A DNA stretch of 42,832 nucleotides from an uncultured Oscillospiraceae bacterium (GCA_900552945.1 USBI01000011.1:1-42832), one strand, 5' to 3'; positions 33,377 to 42,486 are shown, counted from the first letter of the stretch. The notes: generated by a model not told the origin, from the letters alone. Program-made: numbers and translations.

Positions 33377-35422
33377 TTATTCTGCGCCGAAGAAGATCAT
33401 GGCGGCGCCCGTTCCGTCAAACGGCACCGAGATCATTGCCGTGCCATCCTTGAGCGGAGTCACCTCGCAGGGTGCGCTCGCCCAGAACTGCTTGGAAACC
33501 GGTTTGCGGGTAATGTAACGGAAGGTATCCTGCACGGTAGAAAATACGCAAAGGACCCCTTTCCCGGTCGTTTCATCGACCTTTTCATAACACTCAAAAC
33601 CAGAACCGGTCATGCCACTTTTGATGGCGGAAACGGCGGTCAGATCATCCCGCACCTGCTTGTACTTGGAAAGCACCTGCAAAAACCGTGCTTTGCCCTC
33701 TTCGGAGATCGCCGGCAGGTCGCCCCAGATGCCGTTCTGCCCCAACACAAGCGAAGCGAGGTTGATATCCTGCGAATTCATAGGATCATCCGGCAGATAA
33801 TGGGTCAAAAACAGCACTGACGGGATCCACTTGTCAAAGGTGAGCGGCGTGCGGCAGATCCAGGTGCGCGGTGCGCCCGGCGCAACGAAGATATTGGTCC
33901 AGTCATCCTCACAGGGGAGGTTGTAGTTTGCGTAATACGGTCCGTTGTTGATGAGGAAGTACTTGCCCGACCCTAAGAAGGAAAGCCCAACGCTCCGCCG
34001 TCCTTCGGTGATGTCGAAGTCCACGATCACACCCGGGCAGGCCGCGCACACCCGGTCGACAATTTTAGACATATACCGCCCCAGTTCAAACGCGTATGCA
34101 TCCGCGCGTTCTTCCGGAGTATTCGCTTCGGTTCCGTGATAATGATTCGGAGAATTACAGCCGTATTGCTCAATGGCGTCCCATTTAAAATAGCTGACGC
34201 CGAGTTCTTTGGAAAGAGAAATGAGGGTGTCCGCCAGCGTTTTCCAGCACGGGCTGACAATGCACATGCCGTAGCTTTCCTCGGTTTCCCAGATCGGCTG
34301 CGGTTCCGGTACTTCCCCATTCCACTCAATCTTGCAGTCCGGGTTGTTTTTATGCGCTTCACTGGAGACGGCGGCAAGCGTCGGCCCAATCCAAAGGCCC
34401 AGCTTCATGCCGTATTCATCCAGTTTTGCTTTCACCGCTTTCATCCCGTCCGGGAAGCGGCTGCGGTTGACGACCCAGTCGCCGGTCTTTTCATACCAGC
34501 CGGTGTCCACCACGAACACTTCGATTCCCATTTTGTGCGCGGCGTCAATCTCTTCAAGCATCCGCGCTTCGTCCATATCCGCAAGATAGGCTTTGCGGTT
34601 CCACCACTTGTTCCGCTCCTGGTAATTCCAGGTGTTGTAAAAGATGTACGGTTTACGGCTTTCCAGGTTCAAGGTGGAATATTTCAGCTGAAATTCCCGG
34701 TAACAGGCGGCAAGGGCGTCCATATCCCCTTCCACTGCTCCGAAATGGAACCAGATGGTTTCGAACGGATGCTCGCCCAAATCGGTATGGGACACATAGT
34801 TGCCCTTCTTTGCACAGAGTGAGACCGTATGGTCCGGCGAGAATACATAATGCAAAAACGCATCCGGGTACTGTGAGCCATGTTCGTAAGCCATTAAAAA
34901 GCTGCCGTTTTCACCGGTCCCCGCCATGAGCGGCCCCATCGCGTCAAACGAGTTGGTGAAAAAGCTCTCTTCCACCGGCACTTCATTCATGCAAAAGCTG
35001 TGGGTGAGCTGATTGAATTCGGAAAAACGCACTTCCGTCAAAGCATCATCCGCTTTTACCGGCAAAGAGAAGTAGGTGAGACAGTCCTGCCCCGCCTGTT
35101 TGGTGAGCTGGTAGTCTTTTCCGGAAAGGCGGTAACCAAAACGCACCACTGGGCTTTCTTCAGCGACCCGCAGTACGAGTGTAAGGGTAAGCCCCGGCGC
35201 ATTTTTGTAAGAAAGCGCATAGCTGTACTCCTGCAAAACAGCGGAGAGGGTCTGCTTCGAAACACAGGCCGCGGCGGAAAACTCCGGCAGCAGCGGCGCT
35301 CCGTTCACCTCAAATACAGGGCCGGAAAGCGCATATTCTTTTCCCTGTGTGCCGGAGTAGGTCAAAAAGACTCCGTTTTCTAAAATGTTCAGCGTATAGT
35401 GTTTGGTTTGCAAGGTAGGCAT
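33377..35422 (-). CDS. GH36-family alpha-galactosidase
   Basis: The protein is 681 aa from ATG at 35422, chosen for AAGGAG 9 bases upstream. An N-terminal beta-supersandwich domain (to about 250) is followed by the TIM barrel: FYNTWNYQERNKWW, EVFVVDTGWYEKTGDWVVN, the nucleophile Asp415 in SYFKWDAIEQYGC, and the acid/base region VIVDFDITEGRRSVGL. No signal peptide, so it acts inside on melibiose or raffinose-type oligosaccharides. It forms a pair with the downstream HAD phosphatase. Related enzymes in the same clan cleave alpha-N-acetylgalactosamine, so that specificity is an alternative. Confidence 0.87.
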   Translation of the reverse strand: MPTLQTKHYTLNILENGVFLTYSGTQGKEYALSGPVFEVNGAPLLPEFSAAACVSKQTLSAVLQEYSYALSYKNAPGLTLTLVLRVAEESPVVRFGYRLSGKDYQLTKQAGQDCLTYFSLPVKADDALTEVRFSEFNQLTHSFCMNEVPVEESFFTNSFDAMGPLMAGTGENGSFLMAYEHGSQYPDAFLHYVFSPDHTVSLCAKKGNYVSHTDLGEHPFETIWFHFGAVEGDMDALAACYREFQLKYSTLNLESRKPYIFYNTWNYQERNKWWNRKAYLADMDEARMLEEIDAAHKMGIEVFVVDTGWYEKTGDWVVNRSRFPDGMKAVKAKLDEYGMKLGLWIGPTLAAVSSEAHKNNPDCKIEWNGEVPEPQPIWETEESYGMCIVSPCWKTLADTLISLSKELGVSYFKWDAIEQYGCNSPNHYHGTEANTPEERADAYAFELGRYMSKIVDRVCAACPGVIVDFDITEGRRSVGLSFLGSGKYFLINNGPYYANYNLPCEDDWTNIFVAPGAPRTWICRTPLTFDKWIPSVLFLTHYLPDDPMNSQDINLASLVLGQNGIWGDLPAISEEGKARFLQVLSKYKQVRDDLTAVSAIKSGMTGSGFECYEKVDETTGKGVLCVFSTVQDTFRYITRKPVSKQFWASAPCEVTPLKDGTAMISVPFDGTGAAMIFFGAE

Positions 35423-35495
35423 GAATAGCAACTCCTTTTGTTTTAATGTATCCTGCATTCAGAATCAATATGTTTACTGGAATGCTGATTCCGCA

Positions 35496-36176
35496 TTAGC
35501 GTGAAAGGTTGGGAATCTGCCAGTCCACCGGCCGCTGACCGGAAGATATCAGCAGTTCGTTTGCCTTTTTAAAGTGGCCGCACCCGAAAAATCCCCGGGA
35601 TGCGGACAGCGGACTTGGATGCGGCGCAGTCAGCACAAAGTGCCGCGGATTTGTGATGAATCCTGCTTTGCTGCGGGCATTGGCTCCCCACAAAAGAAAA
35701 ACAATGGGTTTTTCCCGCTCATTGAGCAGACGGATGACACGGTCGGTGAACTGTTCCCATCCCTGCCCGCGGTGAGAATTGGCAAGCCCGGCCCGTACCG
35801 TTAAAACCGTGTTGAGCAAAAGCACCCCCTGCTCCGCCCATGGAAGCAGACAGCCATTGTCCGGAATAAAACAGCCCAGCTCATCACGCAGTTCTTTGTA
35901 AATGTTCTGCAAAGACGGCGGAGACTCCACACCCGGCTGTACCGAAAAGGACAGCCCATGCGCCTGTCCCGGCCCATGATACGGGTCCTGTCCCAGAATC
36001 ACCACCTTCACCTCATGGTAAGGGGTGACCTGCATCGCTTTGAAGATGCTGTACATATCCGGATAGATTCGGCGAGAACGGTATTCCTGTTTCAAAAAAT
36101 CATGCAGTTTGCGGTAATACGGCTCATCGAATTCACCTTTTAGCAGTTCATCCCAATCGTTTCCAAAATGGACCAC
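35496..36176 (-). CDS. ung: Uracil-DNA glycosylase (family 1)
   Basis: The protein is 226 aa. It excises uracil from DNA. The water-activating Asp64 is in [18 protein letters not shown], and the C-terminal [17 protein letters not shown] carries the catalytic histidine. Start is taken as GTG at 36176, 8 bases after AAAAGGGG. An ATG at 36200 is in frame but would lie only about 6 bases from the predicted transcription start of the promoter at 36213-36241. The N-terminus [12 protein letters not shown] then matches the usual start of the family. Confidence 0.9.
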   Translation of the reverse strand: MVHFGNDWDELLKGEFDEPYYRKLHDFLKQEYRSRRIYPDMYSIFKAMQVTPYHEVKVVILGQDPYHGPGQAHGLSFSVQPGVESPPSLQNIYKELRDELGCFIPDNGCLLPWAEQGVLLLNTVLTVRAGLANSHRGQGWEQFTDRVIRLLNEREKPIVFLLWGANARSKAGFITNPRHFVLTAPHPSPLSASRGFFGCGHFKKANELLISSGQRPVDWQIPNLSR

Positions 36177-36212
36177 TTTGTCATCCCCTTTTGCCGGCAT
36201 CCTTTTTTGAAA

Positions 36213-36241
36213 ATTGTACCATCCGCAGACAAAACATGCAA
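36213..36241 (-). promoter_or_regulatory. ung promoter
   Basis: TTGCAT (36241-36236) and TACAAT (36218-36213) are 17 bp apart on the minus strand, giving a very short leader that supports the GTG start. Confidence 0.65.
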
Positions 36242-36302
36242 GCAAGAGCGCAAAGAAATCCTGAAACAGACAAAAATGTGTGCCTACTTGACGGTGATTT
36301 TC

Positions 36303-36331
36303 TTGTTTTGTCGAAGCGAGCGCAGTATAAT
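36303..36331 (+). promoter_or_regulatory. Promoter of the second sugar isomerase
   Basis: TTGTTT (36303-36308) and TATAAT (36326-36331) are 17 bp apart, 49 bases before the ATG at 36380. Confidence 0.5.
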
Positions 36332-36379
36332 AAGGAAAACATAAAAAATTCACCTAAACATACACAAAGGAGACCCACC

Positions 36380-37216
36380 ATGAAACTTGGCATTTCCTAC
36401 TTTCCTAAACACAACATCCCAGAAGAATGGGCGCTTATCTTGCGTTCACTCGGCTGTACAGCGGCTGTCTGCCCAATTTCGGGCGAGGCGGATGACAACA
36501 CCATTGCCGCCTACCGGGAAGCAGCCGAAAAAAACGGCATTACCATTGCGGAAGTCGGCGTATGGAACAGCCCTATTGCGGACGACGAGACCGTGCGCAG
36601 CCGTTCGCTCGCCTACGCAAAAAGCCAGCTGCGTTTAGCGGATAAAATCGGCGCCGTGTGCTGTGTCAACGTCTCCGGTTCCACAGGGCCGATCTGGTAC
36701 TCCGGCTGTAAAAAGGACCGCACACCCGAAGGGTTTGAGCGGATTGTTTCTTCCATTCAGGAGATCATTGACGACGTACAGCCGAAAAACACGTATTACA
36801 CCATTGAATGTATGCCGATCGTGCCGCCCACTTCGCCGGATGAATATTTAAAACTGCTCGACGCGGTTGGGCGGGAGCGGTTTTCCGTCCACCTCGACCC
36901 ATTCAACATGATCTTCACCCCGGACCGTTACTTCTGGAACGCTGAATTTATGCACGAATGTTTTGAGAAACTGGGGCCGCACATTAAAAGCATCCACGCA
37001 AAGGATGTGCTTCTGACCGATGAGCTCACCTACTGCGTACGAGAGGAAAAAATCGGTAAGGGCGGCGTGGATTACGATGCCTTTTTGCGGGAAATCGCCA
37101 CATTGCCGGAGGAAACGCCGGTCATCATCGAGCACCGAGACACGCTGGAGGAATACCGCGAGGAACTGGAGTTTGTGCGGGAACGGGCCCGGTCTCTCGG
37201 CATCCCGCTGCTGTAA
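36380..37216 (+). CDS. Second TIM-barrel sugar isomerase/epimerase
   Basis: The protein is 278 aa from ATG at 36380 with AAAGGAG upstream. It has the xylose isomerase-like barrel: KLGISYFPKHNIPEEW, IAEVGVWNSPI, CCVNVSGSTGPIWYSG, YYTIECMPIVPP, VHLDPFNMI and SIHAKDV. The ExxP, DPxN and HxKD positions suit a metal-dependent epimerase or isomerase. It is only distantly similar to the one at 31663. Substrate unknown. It is followed by the Nudix gene 41 bp downstream on the same strand, so they may be co-transcribed. Confidence 0.82.
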   Translation: MKLGISYFPKHNIPEEWALILRSLGCTAAVCPISGEADDNTIAAYREAAEKNGITIAEVGVWNSPIADDETVRSRSLAYAKSQLRLADKIGAVCCVNVSGSTGPIWYSGCKKDRTPEGFERIVSSIQEIIDDVQPKNTYYTIECMPIVPPTSPDEYLKLLDAVGRERFSVHLDPFNMIFTPDRYFWNAEFMHECFEKLGPHIKSIHAKDVLLTDELTYCVREEKIGKGGVDYDAFLREIATLPEETPVIIEHRDTLEEYREELEFVRERARSLGIPLL

Positions 37217-37257
37217 ACCATTCTCTTTGCGCACATCCCACCGAAAAGGAGCTTTCT

Positions 37258-37806
37258 ATGAACGAACTTTGGGACCTGTACGATGAAAATCGCCGGGCGC
37301 TCGGCAAAACCATCCGCCGGGGTGATACGGTGCCGCCCGGCACCTACCATATTCTTGTCGCTGTCTGGACCGTGAACTCAAGCGGGCAGCTGCTCATTAC
37401 CCGCCGCTCGCCGGAAAAGTTCTACTGCCCCAACTGTTGGGAAAATACCGGCGGCGCTGTTCTCTCCGGCGAAACTTCCAGGCAGGCCGCCGCGCGGGAA
37501 CTGCGGGAAGAAACCGGTATTGACGCGCCGCCGGAGGAGTTTCTTCTGCTCACCACCACAAAAGAAAAGCGCTTTTTTACCGACACCTACATATTGTTTA
37601 CAGACGTTCCTCTCGAACAGCTGCGTATGCAGCTGGGCGAAACGGTGGAAGCGCGCTGGGCCAAACTCGAAGAAATCGAACAGCTTGGGAAACAGGGTGC
37701 GTTCGTGCCCATCGCCCTCAGTCAGCTCGCTCCTGTCCGGGAGCGATTTGAACGGCTCATTGCTTCTCGCGGCAGATGCGAAGAGGCGCTTCTTCAGATT
37801 GGCTGA
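37258..37806 (+). CDS. Nudix hydrolase (IPP isomerase-like branch)
   Basis: The protein is 182 aa. The Nudix box is complete (G66-x5-E72-x7-REELxEETGI pattern, seen as GGAVLSGETSRQAAARELRE). The N-terminal MNELWDLYDENRRALGKTIR and the RSPEKFYCPNCWENTGGAV segment place it in the group annotated as IPP isomerase-like or YfcD-like Nudix proteins, whose substrates are mostly unproven. AAAAGGAG precedes the ATG. Confidence 0.85.
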   Translation: MNELWDLYDENRRALGKTIRRGDTVPPGTYHILVAVWTVNSSGQLLITRRSPEKFYCPNCWENTGGAVLSGETSRQAAARELREETGIDAPPEEFLLLTTTKEKRFFTDTYILFTDVPLEQLRMQLGETVEARWAKLEEIEQLGKQGAFVPIALSQLAPVRERFERLIASRGRCEEALLQIG

Positions 37807-38121
37807 CCGCCTCCGCACAATTTTCCCAACCGCTTATGTTCAAAAAAAGCAGACGGTTTCCCTCCCGCTTTTACAGCATCTATCCCAGCAAGTTTCTTAA
37901 TATGTTATTTTTGCCCGCCGTATGTTTCAGGCGGGTATTTCTCTGCTTTTTTCGCCGCCTGTTTGCTGTAATAACAGCGGAAGGGCCTCACCGCCGCACT
38001 CCGCCTCTTTACACATCTAATATACTTGAAAAAGACACTCCCTGCCGGGTGCCAGACAAGTAAAAACAGTTCCGACTTTTGGGACAATTTTCTGCCTGCA
38101 TGGCCATTTGTGACTTCCTCA
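37807..38121. other. Gene-free stretch after the Nudix gene
   Basis: No supported ORF. The only structure is a weak hairpin CCCGCC/GGCGGG (37914-37919 with 37930-37935), possibly a poor terminator for the Nudix gene. Confidence 0.4.
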
Positions 38122-38141
38122 CTAAATTTACACAAATTTAG
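38122..38141. promoter_or_regulatory. Palindromic operator candidate upstream of the hydrogenase maturation operon
   Basis: CTAAATTT-ACAC-AAATTTAG is a perfect 8-bp inverted repeat with a 4-base spacer, centred about 55 bases before the predicted transcription start and just upstream of the -35. A related half (ACAAATAG) follows at about 38146. Confidence 0.5.
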
Positions 38142-38152
38142 TCTACAAATAG

Positions 38153-38180
38153 TTGATTTTCCCGAAAACCATGGTATAAT
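38153..38180 (+). promoter_or_regulatory. Promoter of the hydrogenase maturation operon
   Basis: TTGATT (38153-38158) and TATAAT (38175-38180) are 16 bp apart; transcription would begin near 38187. Confidence 0.65.
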
Positions 38181-38186
38181 AAAAGA

Positions 38187-38318
38187 AACAACGGGTGCGC
38201 CGGTTTCTTCCGCCGCATCGGTTTATTGAGCTTCACCACCTGACAGCCGGGATACGTTCCGGGCGGAAAGACGACGAAAGCGGCCTTAGCCGCCAAAGCC
38301 TGCCTTGCAAGTAAAACC
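38187..38318 (+). ncRNA. Candidate structured leader RNA, class not recognised
   Basis: About 130 GC-rich bases lie between the promoter and a strong terminator. A long-range stem is possible between TTCCGCC (near 38207) and GGCGGAA (near 38272), plus a hairpin CGGC-CTTA-GCCG near 38281. The segment GCCTGC near 38299 duplicates the terminator 5' arm and could compete for its 3' arm. Conserved cores of the TPP, SAM-I, cobalamin, c-di-GMP-I, glycine, ZTP, Moco and fluoride classes are not evident. Confidence 0.45.
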
Positions 38319-38350
38319 GCCTGCGGATGTATTTTATCCGCAGGCTTTTT
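38319..38350 (+). terminator. Leader terminator upstream of hydE operon
   Basis: A perfect 10-bp stem GCCTGCGGAT/ATCCGCAGGC with loop GTATTTT is followed by T5. It lies between the promoter and the first gene, so it must be read through, implying attenuation. Confidence 0.85.
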
Positions 38351-38398
38351 GTTTACCGGTGCAATGTGGTTTTTGCCTGTTTGAGAGGAGAGTTGAAA

Positions 38399-38644
38399 AT
38401 GGACAAACGCCTTGGATTTGTTGCGATTATCTTGGAAAACCGGGAACACGCTGAATCGGTCAACGAGATCCTGCACGCTTACAGCGAAATCATTGTCGGG
38501 CGGATGGGTCTGCCCTACCGGGAACGCGGGGTCGCCGTCATCTCACTGATTGTGGATGCGACCGGCGATGAGGTCAGCGCCCTCACCGGAAAGCTGGGGC
38601 GCATTGACGGGGTCACCGTTAAATCCGCGCTGGCAAAGGGGTAA
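38399..38644 (+). CDS. TM1266-family iron-only hydrogenase system regulator
   Basis: The protein is 81 aa from ATG at 38399, 8 bases after AGGAG. The sequence (RLGFVAIILENREHAESVNE and GLPYRERGVAVISLIVDATG) is the ACT-like fold of the TM1266 family, regularly found next to [FeFe]-hydrogenase maturation genes and thought to be regulatory; the mechanism is unproven. Its stop lies 4 bases before the hydE start. Confidence 0.88.
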   Translation: MDKRLGFVAIILENREHAESVNEILHAYSEIIVGRMGLPYRERGVAVISLIVDATGDEVSALTGKLGRIDGVTVKSALAKG

Positions 38645-38648
38645 ACCA

Positions 38649-39674
38649 TTGGAACAACTGTTTACACTGATTAAAAAGATGGAAGCGGGCTACACGCCGC
38701 CCGCTGAAGAATTAGCACAGCTTGTTTCTTGCGGAGAACCTTCTGTTGAGCAGGCGCTGTTTGAAGCCGCCGACCGGGTGCGTTTTAAACACCATGGCAA
38801 CGCGGTGCATGTGCGCGGAATCATTGAATTCTCCAACTATTGCCGATGCGAATGCGCCTACTGCGGCCTTCACGCGAAAAACCGACAGGTCACCCGCTAT
38901 CGGATGACGCCGGAAGAAATTCTTGCAGCCGCTCAACAAACGGTGGATGCCGGCTACCAGACCGTTATCCTCCAAAGCGGAGAGGATTTGAGCTACTCGC
39001 GCGAATGCGTTGGCCGCATCGTCTCCGGCATAAAAGCCATGGGCAACGTAGCTGTCACCTTAAGTCTCGGCGAACGCCCGTTTGAGGACTACGCCTACTG
39101 GAAGGATTGCGGCGCCGACCGTTATCTCATCAAGCACGAGATTTCGGACGAGACCATCTACAACCGCTATCATCCGCACAGCAGCTTTCAAAACCGTCTC
39201 GCCTGCCAGAGGGAGCTTTACCGGCTTGGCTACGAACTAGGCGGCGGATTCATGACCGGCCTTCCCGGTCAGACGCCGCTCATTCTGGCAAATGACCTGT
39301 TGCTGCTCCGGCGGATGAAGGTCGCTATGGCGGGCATCGGCCCGTACATCTGCCATGGGGAGACCGCTCTGCGCGGAAATCCGGACGGCGATCCAGCAGT
39401 TACTTTGCGGGTGCTCGCCGCGGCAAGACTGCTGCTGCCAAAGGCAAACCTGCCTTCCACCACCGCCCTCAACGTAAAAGGCGGACTGCAAAACGCCCTT
39501 CACTGCGGGGCAAACGTCATCATGCAGAAAGCAACACCCGTTGCTTACCGGCAGCTTTACGACATCTACCCGGGAAGGGACAGCAAAGACATCCCGCTCA
39601 AACAGCAGTATGAAGAACTGCGTGCGGGGCTTTCCCAGCTTGGGCGGACAATTTATGAGAATGGAGAGAACTAA
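38649..39674 (+). CDS. hydE: [FeFe] hydrogenase maturase HydE
   Basis: The protein is 341 aa starting at TTG (38649), 7 bases after AAAGGGG. The radical SAM motif is C65-x3-C69-x2-C72 (CRCECAYCGL). Later marks are VILQSGED, LSLGERPFEDY, HEISDETIYNRYHP and GGGFMTGLPGQT. HydE helps build the dithiomethylamine bridge of the H-cluster from the HydG product. It is closely packed between the TM1266-type gene and hydG. Confidence 0.93.
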   Translation: MEQLFTLIKKMEAGYTPPAEELAQLVSCGEPSVEQALFEAADRVRFKHHGNAVHVRGIIEFSNYCRCECAYCGLHAKNRQVTRYRMTPEEILAAAQQTVDAGYQTVILQSGEDLSYSRECVGRIVSGIKAMGNVAVTLSLGERPFEDYAYWKDCGADRYLIKHEISDETIYNRYHPHSSFQNRLACQRELYRLGYELGGGFMTGLPGQTPLILANDLLLLRRMKVAMAGIGPYICHGETALRGNPDGDPAVTLRVLAAARLLLPKANLPSTTALNVKGGLQNALHCGANVIMQKATPVAYRQLYDIYPGRDSKDIPLKQQYEELRAGLSQLGRTIYENGEN

Positions 39675-39678
39675 CATC

Positions 39679-41109
39679 ATGTCAACTGTAAAATACGACC
39701 CGAAATCCTCCGTTGCAGAGGAATTCATCAACGACGCAGAAATTCTGGATACCATTGAATACGCAAAAGCCAACAAATCAAACCGTGAACTCATCTTTTC
39801 GCTCATCGAGCGGGCAAAGGACTGCAAAGGTCTGACCCACCGGGAAGCCGCTGTACTTCTGGAATGCGATATTCCGGAAGCAAACGAGGCCATGAAGGAA
39901 GTTGCCATGAGCATCAAACAGAAACTGTATGGCAACCGCATCGTCATGTTTGCTCCCCTCTACCTTTCCAACTACTGTGTCAACGGATGCACCTACTGCC
40001 CGTATCACCACAAAAACAAACATATCCCGCGCAAAAAGCTCACGCAGGAAGAGATTCGCCGCGAGGTCATTGCTTTGCAGGATATGGGGCACAAACGTCT
40101 CGCCATTGAATCCGGTGAAGACCCGGTTAACAACCCCATTGAGTACATTCTTGAAAGCATCAAGACCATTTACAGCATCAAACATAAAAACGGAGCCATC
40201 CGCCGAGTCAACGTCAACATTGCGGCGACCACAGTGGAAAATTACCGTAAGCTCAAGGAAGCCGGTATTGGCACCTACATCCTGTTCCAGGAGACCTACA
40301 ACAAGAAAAATTACGAACTGCTCCATCCCACAGGCCCGAAACACAATTACGCCTACCACACCGAAGCCATGGACCGTGCTATGGAAGGCGGTATTGATGA
40401 CGTCGGCATCGGCGTACTGTTCGGCCTGGAGATGTACCGCTACGATTTCGTCGGCCTTCTGATGCACGCGGAACATCTGGAAGCCGCCAAAGGGGTTGGA
40501 CCGCACACCATCAGTGTGCCGCGTATCTGCCCGGCGGACGACATTGATAAAGCGGACTTCAAAAACGCCGTCTCGGACGAGATTTTTGAAAAAATCGTTG
40601 CGGTCATCCGCATCGCGGTACCGTACACCGGCATGATCATCTCCACCCGTGAGTCCAAAGCCACCCGTGAAAAGGTGCTGAAACTGGGCGTTTCCCAAAT
40701 CAGCGGCGGTTCCCGCACCAGCGTCGGCGGCTATGTGGAGCCGGAACCGGAAGACGAAAACTCCGCGCAGTTTGACATCAGCGATTCCAGAACGCTGGAC
40801 GAAGTCGTCGGCTGGCTCATCGACTTAGGGCACATCCCCAGCTTCTGCACCGCCTGCTACCGGGAAGGCCGTACCGGCGACCGGTTTATGCAGCTTTGCA
40901 AATCCGGCCAGATTGCGAACTGCTGCCAGCCAAACGCCCTCATGACCCTGCGGGAATATCTGGATGATTACGCTTCGGAGGAGACCCGCCGCAAAGGTCT
41001 GGAACTTATGAACGTTGAGGTGGAAAAAATCCCGAACGAAAAGGTGCGCGCCATTGCCAAACAACACATCAATGACATTGACAGCGGCCTGCGCGACTTC
41101 CGTTTCTGA
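39679..41109 (+). CDS. hydG: [FeFe] hydrogenase maturase HydG
   Basis: The protein is 476 aa. It cleaves tyrosine to p-cresol, CO and cyanide, supplying the iron ligands of the H-cluster. The radical SAM cluster is C100-x3-C104-x2-C107 (CVNGCTYCPYHHKNKHIPRK), and the second C-terminal cluster is in CTACYREGRTGDRFMQLC. It also has ILFQETYN and IISTRESKATREK, shared with ThiH. ATG at 39679 is used; GGAG of the hydE 3' end serves as ribosome site. Confidence 0.95.
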   Translation: MSTVKYDPKSSVAEEFINDAEILDTIEYAKANKSNRELIFSLIERAKDCKGLTHREAAVLLECDIPEANEAMKEVAMSIKQKLYGNRIVMFAPLYLSNYCVNGCTYCPYHHKNKHIPRKKLTQEEIRREVIALQDMGHKRLAIESGEDPVNNPIEYILESIKTIYSIKHKNGAIRRVNVNIAATTVENYRKLKEAGIGTYILFQETYNKKNYELLHPTGPKHNYAYHTEAMDRAMEGGIDDVGIGVLFGLEMYRYDFVGLLMHAEHLEAAKGVGPHTISVPRICPADDIDKADFKNAVSDEIFEKIVAVIRIAVPYTGMIISTRESKATREKVLKLGVSQISGGSRTSVGGYVEPEPEDENSAQFDISDSRTLDEVVGWLIDLGHIPSFCTACYREGRTGDRFMQLCKSGQIANCCQPNALMTLREYLDDYASEETRRKGLELMNVEVEKIPNEKVRAIAKQHINDIDSGLRDFRF

Positions 41110-41136
41110 TATCCGCCGTTTTATCATCAACACCTG

Positions 41137-41166
41137 AAAGCCGGCGGTTATTTCATCGCCGGCTTT
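41137..41166 (+). terminator. Hairpin between hydG and hydF
   Basis: AAAGCCGGCG and CGCCGGCTTT form a perfect 10-bp stem followed by TTTACC, 27 bases past hydG and 21 before hydF. It is a partial terminator or RNA-processing site, since no promoter for hydF is evident between them. Confidence 0.6.
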
Positions 41167-41187
41167 TACCAATTTGGAGGAATCGCC

Positions 41188-42378
41188 ATGTCCAATTTAC
41201 AGGAAACCCCCAATGCCAACCGCATGCATATTGCCTTTTTTGGTAAGACCAACAGCGGAAAATCCACTCTGATCAACACTCTGACCGGTCAGGAGATTTC
41301 ACTGGTATCGCCCGTATCCGGTACTACGACCGACCCCGTGCGCAAAGCCATGGAGCTGCTGCCGATCGGTCCGGTGGTGCTGATTGATACCGCAGGGCTG
41401 GGCGACCGCAGTGAACTGGGCGAACTGCGGATGCAGAAAACGCTCGACCTTATTGGAAAAACCGACCTTGCCATATTGGTCGTTGCTTCGAATGATTCTA
41501 CCGACCTTACACCGGAACGGGAACTGATCAAACGGTTCAAGCAGCTCAAAACCCCTGTCGTTGTTTTCCTAAACCAGTTTTCGGGAGACAACTGCGCCGA
41601 AGCGGAAATTGCCAAACTGGAACTTCCCTGCTTCAAAGCGAGTGCACAGAACCATTCTGATATGTCAGGATTTAAACAGTTCATTATTGAGCATGCTGAT
41701 TTTGATTTTGAGGCATCGTCCATCTGCGGCGACCTGGTCAAAGCAGGCGACGTTGTCATTCTGGTCATGCCGCAGGATATTCAGGCGCCGAAAGGGCGGC
41801 TCATCCTGCCGCAGGTACAGGTTACCCGAGACCTGCTGGATTTGAAATGCCGGGTCGTCAGCGTTGCGACAAACGATCTTCCCGTCGCGCTTGACATGCT
41901 CAAACAACCTCCGGACCTGGTCATCACCGACTCGCAGGTATTCGGCAAAGTCAACCAGATGCTGCCCCCAGAGGTACGGCTCACCTCTTTTTCCATACTC
42001 ATGGCGAAGTACAAGGGCGATATTCACGCCATGGTGGATGGCGCGCGTGCTATAAAGTCACTGCGTTCAGGTGACAAGGTACTTATTATGGAAGCCTGTA
42101 CCCACCACGCCCTCAAAGGGGATATCGCGCGTGAAAAGCTGCCCGCTCTTCTTCAGAAATACACTGGCGGTGGGCTAATCATCGATGTGTTCAGCGGAAC
42201 CGGATTTCCAAAAAACATGGAAGACTACAAGTTAATCGTTCACTGCGGCGGCTGCATGCTCAACCGAAAAGGCATGCTTTCCAAGACCGCAATGGCGCAA
42301 GCACAGGGTGTTCCCATCACCAATTTCGGCACCGCTATCGCATTTATGAACGGAATTTTAGAACGAGTAGTCTATTAA
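41188..42378 (+). CDS. hydF: [FeFe] hydrogenase maturation GTPase HydF
   Basis: The protein is 396 aa. The N-terminal GTPase has G1 GKTNSGKST (19-27), the TTT of G2, G3 DTAGLGD and NQF-type G4. The C-terminus binds the [4Fe-4S]-scaffold cluster with C304-x-H306 (CTHH) and H352-C353-x2-C356 (HCGGC). HydF carries the diiron subcluster assembled by HydE and HydG to the hydrogenase. TTGGAGG precedes the ATG. The hydrogenase structural gene itself is not in this window. Confidence 0.95.
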   Translation: MSNLQETPNANRMHIAFFGKTNSGKSTLINTLTGQEISLVSPVSGTTTDPVRKAMELLPIGPVVLIDTAGLGDRSELGELRMQKTLDLIGKTDLAILVVASNDSTDLTPERELIKRFKQLKTPVVVFLNQFSGDNCAEAEIAKLELPCFKASAQNHSDMSGFKQFIIEHADFDFEASSICGDLVKAGDVVILVMPQDIQAPKGRLILPQVQVTRDLLDLKCRVVSVATNDLPVALDMLKQPPDLVITDSQVFGKVNQMLPPEVRLTSFSILMAKYKGDIHAMVDGARAIKSLRSGDKVLIMEACTHHALKGDIAREKLPALLQKYTGGGLIIDVFSGTGFPKNMEDYKLIVHCGGCMLNRKGMLSKTAMAQAQGVPITNFGTAIAFMNGILERVVY

Positions 42379-42486
42379 ATATTTAGAAAAAAGTAAAATT
42401 ATTCCGCAAATTCCATCGTTCTGCATCGTTTCTTAAAATCTCCGTAATTGTTATATTTTTGACAACGCTAACTTTTTTTAATTTTG

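Noticed and set aside
39778..40698. 306-aa minus-strand ORF opposite hydG
   Set aside because: Shadow of HydG codon pattern; the plus strand encodes a complete, conserved radical SAM enzyme.
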